Shown here: positions 1 through 5,758 of the stretch, piece after piece
Position numbering within the stretch: position 1 is the stretch's first letter
How the letters are laid out: each line of letters starts with the position of its first letter
Assembly (NCBI GenBank): GCA_004211235.1
Contig: SEEY01000338.1
Coordinates: forward strand, 1 to 7,456
DNA length: 7,456 nt
Reading direction: 5' to 3'
From: Rubrivivax sp.
GTDB taxonomy: Bacteria > Pseudomonadota > Gammaproteobacteria > Burkholderiales > Burkholderiaceae
Program-made: the position numbers and the translations under genes
Notes under the pieces: generated by a model
The model's database searches: none
Seen by the model: only the letters and a program-made list of their open reading frames with translations
Told to the model about the DNA's origin: nothing

Positions 1-168
1 TCAGCAAGCTGAGCGCCAGCTTGCATACAAGCTGCGCATCATCTGAAGCGCACCGGGCCGGCATCCCACCCGCCTCACCCCCTGGCCGCTGCGCCGGCTT
101 GGAAAAGGACGCCAGTTCACGGCCTTTTCGGCGGCTTCGCGGGCTCAAGGATCCGCAGAATCGGTCGA
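1..168. other. Upstream non-coding region before flgI
   Basis: No gene is recognisable here. In flagellar clusters flgH usually lies directly upstream of flgI, but none of the short reading-frame ends in these bases (TGA at 10-12, TGA at 44-46) reads like a FlgH C-terminus, so any upstream gene probably ends before the window or the order differs. The flgI frame itself is open back to base 13, but the added residues are Arg/Pro/Gly-rich and unlike an export signal. I found no convincing sigma-28 or sigma-54 promoter. An inverted repeat occupies 4-34 and is listed separately. Confidence 0.5.
4..34. repeat. Triple-arm inverted repeat with two alternative hairpins
   Basis: GCAAGCTG (4-11) and CAGCTTGC (17-24) form a perfect 8-bp stem with a 5-base loop. 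The same middle arm CAGCTTG (17-23) also pairs perfectly with CAAGCTG (28-34) across a 4-base loop, so the two hairpins exclude each other. No T-run follows, so it is not a standard intrinsic terminator. The second half (TTGCATACAA, 21-30) also resembles palindromic operators of the GntR family. Which of these roles applies, if any, cannot be decided from the window. Confidence 0.5.
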
Positions 169-237
169 GTGAAGTCCCTGCAAGCCCTCCTCCTCAGTCT
201 CGCCGTCATCCTGGCGCCGATGGCTCCCGCCCACGCC
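169..237 (+). other. Sec signal peptide of FlgI
   Basis: Codons 1-23 encode a classical signal peptide: MKS, a hydrophobic core rich in Leu and Ala (residues 4-16), then Pro-Met-Ala-Pro and the -3/-1 motif AHA. Cleavage is expected after residue 23, giving a mature N-terminus that starts ARIKEVASV, as in other P-ring proteins. This is read from the translation and was not computed with a predictor. Confidence 0.85.
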
Positions 238-1275
238 GCGCGCATCAAGGAAGTCGCGTCGGTCGCCGGCGTGCGTTCCAACCCGCTGACCGGCTACGGC
301 CTCGTCGTGGGGCTGGACGGCACGGGCGACCAGACGACGCAGGCGCCCTTCACCGGCCAGAGCCTGACGGCCATGCTGCAGCAGTTCGGCGTCATCCTGC
401 CCCAGGGCGTGACGATGCAGCCGCGCAATATCGCCGCCGTGCTGGTGACGGCCTCGCTGCCGCCCTTCGCCCAACCCGGCCAGCAGCTCGACATCAATGT
501 CTCGTCCATCGGCAATGCCAAGAGCCTGCGCGGCGGTACCTTGATCGCCACGCCGCTGCGCGGCGCGGACGGCCAGGTCTACGCCATTGCCCAGGGCAAC
601 CTGGTCGTCGGCGGTGCCGGCGCCTCGGCCGGCGGCTCCAAGGTCCAGATCAACCACTTGAGCGCCGGCCGCATCCCGGCAGGCGCCCTCGTCGAACGCT
701 CGGTGCCCACGCCGCTCAGCCAGGGCGACACGCTGCAGTTCGACCTCAACAGCAGCGACTACACGACCGCCCGGGCCGTCGCCCAGGCCATCAACAAGGT
801 CAAGGGCGCGGGCGTGGCCCAGGCGCTGGACGGCCGCGTCATCCGCGTCAAGGCGCCCACCGCGCCGGACGAGCGCGTCGCCTTCCTGGCCGATGTCGAG
901 AACCTGGCCATCGACATGGCGGTGCCTGCGGCGCGCATCGTCATCAACGCCCGCACCGGCTCCATCGTCATGAATCAGGCGGTGACGCTGTCGTCCTGTG
1001 CCGTGGCGCATGGCAGCCTGTCGGTGACGATCAGCTCCACGCCGATCATCAGCCAGCCCAATGCGCTGTCCGGCGGCCAGACGACGGTGGCCGAGAAGGC
1101 CGACATCTCCATCCGCCAGGAGCCCGGCAGCCTCATCCAGCTGCCGGCCGGCGCGCGCCTGTCGGACGTCGTCAAGGCCCTGAACTCGCTCGGCGCCACG
1201 CCCCAGGATCTGCTCGCGATCCTGCAGGCCATGAAAAGCGCGGGCGCCCTGAATGCCGAGCTTGAGGTGATCTGA
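169..1275 (+). CDS. flgI: Flagellar P-ring protein FlgI
   Basis: FlgI is exported by Sec to the periplasm, where with help from FlgA it assembles the P-ring around the distal rod in the peptidoglycan layer. The 368 residues match the usual family length of about 365. Residues 1-23 form a signal peptide: a short basic start, a Leu/Ala-rich core and an AHA cleavage site before Ala24-Arg25. Conserved family stretches follow, including NPLTGYGLVVGLDGTGD (38-54), APFTGQSLTAML (59-70) and the CAVAHGSL region (277-284). The start is GTG at 169, chosen because it puts the signal peptide right at the N-terminus; the frame is open further upstream but with no plausible start, and no strong Shine-Dalgarno precedes the GTG. 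The protein has only one cysteine (Cys277), unlike enteric FlgI, which as I recall forms an internal disulfide. The 3' end contains AGGTGA and its TGA overlaps an ATG by one base. Confidence 0.97.
   Translation: MKSLQALLLSLAVILAPMAPAHAARIKEVASVAGVRSNPLTGYGLVVGLDGTGDQTTQAPFTGQSLTAMLQQFGVILPQGVTMQPRNIAAVLVTASLPPFAQPGQQLDINVSSIGNAKSLRGGTLIATPLRGADGQVYAIAQGNLVVGGAGASAGGSKVQINHLSAGRIPAGALVERSVPTPLSQGDTLQFDLNSSDYTTARAVAQAINKVKGAGVAQALDGRVIRVKAPTAPDERVAFLADVENLAIDMAVPAARIVINARTGSIVMNQAVTLSSCAVAHGSLSVTISSTPIISQPNALSGGQTTVAEKADISIRQEPGSLIQLPAGARLSDVVKALNSLGATPQDLLAILQAMKSAGALNAELEVI
1265..1270 (+). promoter_or_regulatory. Strong Shine-Dalgarno AGGTGA inside the end of flgI
   Basis: AGGTGA lies within the last codons of flgI, four bases before the ATG at 1275 that overlaps the flgI stop. 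It is a near-perfect match to the anti-Shine-Dalgarno sequence and is a better site than the one in front of flgJ at 1450. It would serve the 57-codon frame at 1275-1448, or it may be a relic of an earlier flgJ start before the repeat-like sequence separated the two genes. It could also simply be the coding sequence for Glu-Val. Confidence 0.4.
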
Positions 1276-1449
1276 TGGCGACACCTTTCAGCCCCTCGCC
1301 CAGTCTCGCCCCGCTGCACGCGGGCGCGCCCGGTCGGTCCCCCGAGGGGACGGCGATTGCCCGGGCATCAAGCCCGGCCAACATCGCCGGACGGGCCGGC
1401 TTGGGAGCGGCCCGGCGCTCGGCCCTGAACCAAGCAATGGATCACTGAC
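1276..1449. repeat. Palindrome-rich flgI-flgJ gap, probable dispersed intergenic repeat
   Basis: The gap holds several inverted repeats. CGGGCGCGCCCG (1321-1332) is a perfect 12-bp palindrome. GTCCCC (1337-1342) and GGGGAC (1346-1351) form a 6-bp stem with a 3-base loop. CGGCGAT (1351-1357) pairs with ATCGCCG (1383-1389) and encloses CCGGGC (1361-1366) paired with GCCCGG (1372-1377). The tail at 1397-1428 (CTTGGGAGCGGCCCGGCGC and onward) resembles GC-rich repeats I recall between genes in many Burkholderiales; that identity is from memory and unsearched. No T-run follows, so it is not a classic terminator. A 57-codon frame (1275-1448) spans the whole gap and is treated under findings. The ribosome-binding site for flgJ at the end of the gap is weak. 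Confidence 0.5.
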
Positions 1450-2331
1450 ATGGCCAACAGCTTCCAATCCATTTCCGGCCAGAGCCTGGGGCAAGTCGAC
1501 AGCCTGAACGGGCTGAAGGCGCAAGCCTCCCGCGACCCCAAGGCCAGCATCCGCGAGTCGGCCAGGCAGTTCGAGTCGCTCTTCATGCAGGAAGTGATGA
1601 AGAGCATGCGTGCCTCCACGCTGTCCAGCGGCATGCTGGACAACAACGCCACGCAGCTCGGCACCGAGATGCTGGACCAGCAGTTCGCCGGCAAGATGAG
1701 CGGCCTGCCCGGCGGTCTTTCCGACGCCATCCAGAAACAGCTGGCGCGCCAGATGGGCATCCAGGACCTCTCGCCCGAGAAGGTGCAGAAGGCCAGCCAG
1801 ACGACCCTGGCCCAGGCGCTGCCGGCGCTCGTCACCAAGGGCATTCCCAACCACGTGCAGGGCTTCATCCAGAAGCACGACGCCTCGGCCCGCGCGGCCT
1901 CGGCGGCCACCGGCATCCCGGCCAGCTTCATGGTTGCGCAGGCCGCCCACGAAAGCGGCTGGGGCAAGCGCGAGATCACCGGCGTCGACGGCAGCAAGAG
2001 CCACAACGTCTTCGGCATCAAGGCCACGCCGGGCTGGACGGGCAAGACCGTCGACGTGAAGACCACGGAAGTGATCAACGGCCAGGCCGTCAAGGTGACG
2101 GCCAAGTTCCGCGCCTACGGCAGCTACGACGAAGCCTTCAAGGACTACGCCCGCCTGATCAGCAGCAACGACCGCTATGCCAAGGTGGTCGCGCAGGCGC
2201 AGAGCGGCAACGCCACAGGCTTCGCGCGCGGCCTGCAGCAGGCCGGCTACGCCACCGATCCGGCCTATGCCGAAAAGCTGGCCAAGACCATCCAGACGAC
2301 CCAGCGCGTGCAAAGCACGCTGATGGCCTGA
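1450..2331 (+). CDS. flgJ: FlgJ, flagellar rod-capping protein and peptidoglycan hydrolase
   Basis: FlgJ is exported by the flagellar type III apparatus (no signal peptide is present), caps the growing rod and cuts peptidoglycan so the rod can cross the wall. The 293 residues have the two-domain layout of beta/gamma-proteobacteria. Residues about 20-100 are the rod-binding domain, including SARQFESLFMQEVMKSMR (37-54) and a MLDQQFAGKM stretch. A linker to about 135 follows, then a glucosaminidase-type (GH73-like) domain to the end. Glu168 in AQAAHESGWG and Glu207 in KTTEVING are 39 residues apart, the spacing of the two essential glutamates in Salmonella FlgJ, so the enzyme looks active. Val208 replaces the Tyr that I recall in enteric FlgJ. 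The C-terminus keeps the GYATDPAYAEKL motif. The ATG at 1450 is the first plausible start in this frame, but its Shine-Dalgarno is poor (GGAT at 1439-1442 at best). Confidence 0.97.
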   Translation: MANSFQSISGQSLGQVDSLNGLKAQASRDPKASIRESARQFESLFMQEVMKSMRASTLSSGMLDNNATQLGTEMLDQQFAGKMSGLPGGLSDAIQKQLARQMGIQDLSPEKVQKASQTTLAQALPALVTKGIPNHVQGFIQKHDASARAASAATGIPASFMVAQAAHESGWGKREITGVDGSKSHNVFGIKATPGWTGKTVDVKTTEVINGQAVKVTAKFRAYGSYDEAFKDYARLISSNDRYAKVVAQAQSGNATGFARGLQQAGYATDPAYAEKLAKTIQTTQRVQSTLMA

Positions 2332-2335
2332 CGCC

Positions 2336-2428
2336 ATGAAAACCTCCCGCACCACCCTCGGCACCCGCTGCGTCTTCGCGGTCCAGCGTCTGCTCGCTTC
2401 CCTGTTGCGCATCCGCCTGGAGTTTTGA
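2336..2428 (+). CDS. Possible 30-residue small ORF between flgJ and flgK
   Basis: An ATG four bases after the flgJ stop opens a 30-codon frame ending TGA one base before the flgK ATG, so it fills the gap almost exactly. The peptide begins MKTSRTTLGTRC and ends LLASLLRIRLEF: basic, with an amphipathic Leu-rich second half, and no family I recognise. No Shine-Dalgarno precedes it, so translation would depend on ribosomes finishing flgJ. Its last codons contain the ribosome-binding site of flgK. It may be a coupling leader peptide or a chance frame in the spacer; chance is slightly more likely. Confidence 0.25.
   Translation: MKTSRTTLGTRCVFAVQRLLASLLRIRLEF
2419..2422 (+). promoter_or_regulatory. 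Ribosome-binding site of flgK
   Basis: GGAG is separated by seven bases from the flgK ATG at 2430, a near-ideal distance. It supports this start and shows that flgK can be loaded independently even though it is probably co-transcribed with flgJ. No sigma-28 promoter is visible in the 98-base gap. Confidence 0.7.
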
Positions 2429-2429
2429 C

Positions 2430-4418
2430 ATGGCAGGCCTCCTCTCCGTCGGCGCCCGCGCGATGTTCGCCAACCAGGCGGCGCTGCAGACCATCGGCCA
2501 GAACATCGCCAATGCGAACACGCCGGGCTATTCGCGCCAGTCCGTCGTCCTGACGACGTCGCCGGGCCAGTACACCGGCGCCGGCTTCTTCGGCAAGGGC
2601 GTCGACGTGAAGACCGTCGAGCGGGCCCACAACGATTTCCTGACCAAGGAGGCCGCGGCGTCCAAGTCGACCGCCTCTGCCGATGCCACCCGCGCCGAGC
2701 AGCTGGCGCGCATGGAGAAGGTCTTCCCGCCCGGCACCGACGGCCTGGGCTATGCCGCCAGCCAGTTCCTGAACGCGATGGTGGACGTGACCAGCCGGCC
2801 GAGCGATCCCTCGGCACGCCAGGTGGCATTGGGCCGCGCTGCCGAACTGGGCGTGCGCTTTTCCAATGCCGGCCAGCAGCTCACCGACCTGCAGTCCGGC
2901 ATCGTCAGCGACCTGAAGGCCTCGGTCACCGTCGTCAACCAGCTCGCGCAGCAGATCGCCACGGTCAACAACCAGGTCGCCAAGACGCGCGGCGCCGGCC
3001 ACACGCCCAACGACCTGCTCGACCAGCGGGACCGCCTGATCTCCCAGCTCGGCGAATACATCGCCGTGTCGACGCTGGAGGCCGATGACGGCACCGTCGG
3101 CGTCTTCATCGGCGGCGGCCAGCGCCTCGTGCTGGGCAACCAGGCTTCGGCGCTGCAGGTCTCCAGCGACAACTACGACACGCAGCGCGCCGTGGTGTCG
3201 CTGACCGAGGGCGGCATCAGCCGCGCCCTGGACGAAAGCGTGCTGACCGGCGGCTCCATGAGCGCACTGCTGTCGTTCCAGAACGGCGACCTGCAGGACG
3301 CGAAGAACCTGCTCGGCCAGCTCGCCGCGGCCATCGGCACGCGCGTCAACGGCCAGAACGCCCTCGGCCTGAACCTGTCCAATCCGCCCGACAAGGGCGG
3401 CGACATCTTCAACGTCGCGACCCCGCGCGTGCTGCCGGCGTCCAGCAACCCGCGCGATGCGAGCGGCGCCTTCCTCAGCGGCGTGCAGGCGACCATCGTC
3501 GACGCCGGCCGCCTGCAGGCCAGCAGCTACAAGCTCACGTCCAGCGCCCCGGGCACCTACGAGCTGACGCGGCTGTCCGACGGCCTGAAGCGCACCGTCA
3601 ACGACGGCGACACCGTCGACGGCTTCCAGATCGCCTTCACGCCTGCGGCGCCTTCGCCCGGCGAGAGCTTCCTCATCGAGCCCGTGGGCGCCGCGGCCGT
3701 CGAGATGCGCCGCGTGCTGGACAACCCCAACGGCATCGCCGCCGCATCGCCGCTGACGGCGACGGCCGTCGTCAACAACACCGGCACGCTGACCATCGAC
3801 AGCGTCTACGCCGTCAACCCGCGCATCGACACCAACCAGGCGCCGATGACCGTCGAGTTCGGCGATACCGTCCCGCCCGGCGACCCGACTGCCAAACAGC
3901 GCAGCTACACGCTGACGCTGGCCGATGGCTCGGTGCTCAATGGCGTCTGGGGCGCCGGCACGCCGATCGGCAACGATCCCGCGAACGCCATCGACCTCGG
4001 CTTCGAGCTGCGCACGAACGGCGTGCCGCGCCAGGGCGACAAGATCCAGCTGGCCAAGACGGTCTACACGACCACGAACAACGGCAACGCCAAGGCCTTC
4101 CTGAACATCCAGACCGAGGCCTTCATCGGCCGCCAGCTGCTGCCCGACGGCACCCTCACGGCCGGCGCAACCATCAACGACACCTATGCCGCCTCCATGA
4201 GCGACGTCGGTGCGCGGGTGCAGAGCGCCACCTACCTGTCCGGCGTGTCGAGCAGCGTGGCTGCCGACGCGGAGGCGACGCGCTCCGGCCAGGCCGGCGT
4301 CAACCTCGACGAGGAAGCCTCGCGCCTGATGCAGTTCCAGCAGGGCTACCAGGCCGCCGCCAAGGTGCTGCAGACGGCCCAACGCCTTTTTGACGAACTG
4401 ATGCAGCTCTCCCGCTGA
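2430..4418 (+). CDS. flgK: Flagellar hook-associated protein 1, FlgK
   Basis: FlgK is secreted by the flagellar export apparatus and is the first of the two adaptor proteins placed on the finished hook before filament growth. The N-terminus has the rod/hook/HAP signature IANANTPGYSRQ (26-37) following a short helix. Residues about 60-310 are the helical region typical of FlgK, with a NDLLDQRDRLISQL stretch (194-207). The C-terminal helix from 624 (VNLDEEASRLMQFQQGYQAA) to the end is the canonical HAP1 tail. At 662 residues it is about 115 longer than the E. coli protein (547). The extra length lies in the central beta-rich part (about 330-580), which is variable in the family. Two repeats of a Y-x-L-T...G-D-x-I module (366-421 and 488-541) are visible there. 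The start has a good Shine-Dalgarno, and flgL begins 6 bases after the stop. Confidence 0.97.
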   Translation: MAGLLSVGARAMFANQAALQTIGQNIANANTPGYSRQSVVLTTSPGQYTGAGFFGKGVDVKTVERAHNDFLTKEAAASKSTASADATRAEQLARMEKVFPPGTDGLGYAASQFLNAMVDVTSRPSDPSARQVALGRAAELGVRFSNAGQQLTDLQSGIVSDLKASVTVVNQLAQQIATVNNQVAKTRGAGHTPNDLLDQRDRLISQLGEYIAVSTLEADDGTVGVFIGGGQRLVLGNQASALQVSSDNYDTQRAVVSLTEGGISRALDESVLTGGSMSALLSFQNGDLQDAKNLLGQLAAAIGTRVNGQNALGLNLSNPPDKGGDIFNVATPRVLPASSNPRDASGAFLSGVQATIVDAGRLQASSYKLTSSAPGTYELTRLSDGLKRTVNDGDTVDGFQIAFTPAAPSPGESFLIEPVGAAAVEMRRVLDNPNGIAAASPLTATAVVNNTGTLTIDSVYAVNPRIDTNQAPMTVEFGDTVPPGDPTAKQRSYTLTLADGSVLNGVWGAGTPIGNDPANAIDLGFELRTNGVPRQGDKIQLAKTVYTTTNNGNAKAFLNIQTEAFIGRQLLPDGTLTAGATINDTYAASMSDVGARVQSATYLSGVSSSVAADAEATRSGQAGVNLDEEASRLMQFQQGYQAAAKVLQTAQRLFDELMQLSR

Positions 4419-4424
4419 TAGGCC

Positions 4425-5636
4425 ATGAGACTCTCGACCGCCAACCTCTACGACACCTCCATCGCCAACCTGCAGCGCCGCCAGAACGCGTTGCAGAGCC
4501 AGCAGCAGCAGCTCACCTCCGGCAAGCGCATCGCCCAGGCCAGCGACGACCCCACCGGCGCCGCGCGGGCCGAGCGGGCGCTCGCGTCCATCGGTCGCGT
4601 CGAGGCCAACCAGCGCGCGCTGGAGGCCAGCCGCAACAGCATGACGCTGGCCGAATCGGCACTCGGCGACGCCAACGAACTGCTGCAGCAGGCCCGCGAG
4701 ACCATGGTCTCGGCCGGCAACGCCAGCTACTCCGACGCCGAGCGCAAGAGCCTGGCCACCAAGCTGCAGGGCATTCGCGACCAGCTGCTCGCCATCGCCA
4801 ACCGGCCCGACGGCGCCGGCGGCTACATCTTCTCGGGCCAGGGGTCGGCCAGCCCGCCCTTCCTGGACCAGGCCGATGGCGTGTCCTACGTCGGCGTGGC
4901 CGGCAGCATCCAGACCGGCAACCTCGACAACTTCCAGCTCACGGTCGACGGCCGCGGTGCCTGGGAGCAGGCCGTCGGCGGCAACGGCAGCTTCGAGACC
5001 GGACCGAGCGCCGTCGTCATCGACGCCACCACCGGCAAACCGACGGTGCAGCTGATCGACCCCGCCGCCACCGCCGCCAACGGCGGCGGCCACGACTACC
5101 GCATCGACGTCGCCGGCACGGCGCCCAGCCAGACCTACACCCTGACCGACCAGACCGTGGGCAGCGTCGTCACCAGTGGCGCCTTCAAGGCGGGTCAGGC
5201 CATCTCGGGCGACGGCATGGCCTTCACCATCGCCGGCGCCCCGGCCGATGGCGACGCCTTCGCGATCACCGGCGCGCGCAGCGACACCAAGCTGTTCAGC
5301 GTGCTGGACAAGGCGATCGTCGACCTCAACACGCCATTGCGCACTTCCGTGCAGGTGTCCCAGGGCAACACGCTGGCGCTGCGCGACATCGAGGCCGTCA
5401 TGGGCAATCTGCAGAGCATGCGCAGCCAGGTGGGCGAGCGGCTGAACAACCTCGACGGCACCGAGACCCGGCTGGCCGCGCTGAAGCAGTACAGCGAAGA
5501 GGAGCGCAGCGCTGCCCAGGACCTGGACATGGTGCAGGGCATCTCGGATTTCCAGAACCAGCAGTCCGGCTACGACACGGCGTTGAAGACCTACGCCATG
5601 GTGCAGAAGATGTCGCTGTTCCAGTATCTGACCTAG
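4425..5636 (+). CDS. flgL: Flagellar hook-associated protein 3, FlgL
   Basis: FlgL is the second hook-filament junction protein, sitting between FlgK and flagellin. It is flagellin-like at both ends. The N-terminus MRLSTANLYDTSIANLQRRQ, the QLTSGKRIAQASDDPTGAARA segment (split here as residues 29-38 and 39-49) and the GGYIFSGQ turn (132-139) are family hallmarks. The C-terminal helices run from about 308 to 403 and end in KTYAMVQKMSLFQYLT. The 403 residues exceed the 317 of E. coli; the additional mass is a central insert (about 150-290) made of beta-type sequence. Part of this insert (222-283) resembles the repeated module in the neighbouring FlgK. The gene follows flgK by 6 bases with only a weak ribosome-binding site (ATAGG), so translation is probably coupled to flgK. 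It ends in TAG and is followed by the only gap in this part of the window longer than 100 bases. Confidence 0.97.
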   Translation: MRLSTANLYDTSIANLQRRQNALQSQQQQLTSGKRIAQASDDPTGAARAERALASIGRVEANQRALEASRNSMTLAESALGDANELLQQARETMVSAGNASYSDAERKSLATKLQGIRDQLLAIANRPDGAGGYIFSGQGSASPPFLDQADGVSYVGVAGSIQTGNLDNFQLTVDGRGAWEQAVGGNGSFETGPSAVVIDATTGKPTVQLIDPAATAANGGGHDYRIDVAGTAPSQTYTLTDQTVGSVVTSGAFKAGQAISGDGMAFTIAGAPADGDAFAITGARSDTKLFSVLDKAIVDLNTPLRTSVQVSQGNTLALRDIEAVMGNLQSMRSQVGERLNNLDGTETRLAALKQYSEEERSAAQDLDMVQGISDFQNQQSGYDTALKTYAMVQKMSLFQYLT

Positions 5637-5758
5637 ATCCCGGGGAGTCACCCGGTCATGCCGTGGGCGGGGCTGGGCGTGAAGCTGTCACGATTTGCTG
5701 TCTTCGGCCCGGGGTGGCCGTGGCAGACTGCCGCACTCACCGCCCGCCGCGCCGCGCC
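5637..5758. other. flgL-HDOD spacer with a short hairpin and operator-like palindrome
   Basis: CCGGG (5640-5644) and CCCGG (5651-5655) make a 5-bp hairpin just after the flgL stop, without a T-run, so a terminator is doubtful. GCTGTC is repeated at 5684-5689 and 5697-5702 around a small AT-richer patch (CGATTTG), the best place for a promoter, although I find no convincing -35/-10 pair. GGCAG-A-CTGCC (5722-5732) is an odd-centred 11-base palindrome. The bases just before the ATG at 5759 are pyrimidine-rich and lack a Shine-Dalgarno. An alternative GTG in frame at 5663 would absorb most of this spacer. Confidence 0.4.

Noticed and set aside
145..172. Possible sigma-28 promoter in front of flgI (TCAAGGAT ... 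GTCGAGTG)
   Set aside because: Only about half of the -10 positions match GCCGATAA and the element would overlap the GTG start codon.
21..1265. 414-codon plus-strand frame overlapping flgI
   Set aside because: Arg/Pro/Ala/Gly-rich translation without domains, in a different frame from the unmistakable FlgI.
2269..2276. GCCGAAAA near the end of flgJ as a sigma-28 -10 element for flgKL
   Set aside because: Seven of eight bases match, but the expected -35 position reads CGCCACCG, with no resemblance to TAAAGTTT.
2265..5651. Very long open frame of 1128 codons on the minus strand, opposite flgJ-flgK-flgL
   Set aside because: It is antisense to three clearly conserved flagellar genes. In GC-rich DNA with G/C-ending codons the opposite strand is often free of stops. 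Its translation is rich in Ala, Gly, Arg, Val and His with no recognisable domain.
5640..5655. Intrinsic terminator after flgL
   Set aside because: The stem is only 5 bp and no T-run follows; read-through into the HDOD gene remains possible.
5721..5735. Possible sigma-54 promoter before the HDOD gene (TGGCAGACTGCCGCA)
   Set aside because: The GG and GC doublets are one base too close for the invariant sigma-54 spacing, and the -12 half does not match TTGC.
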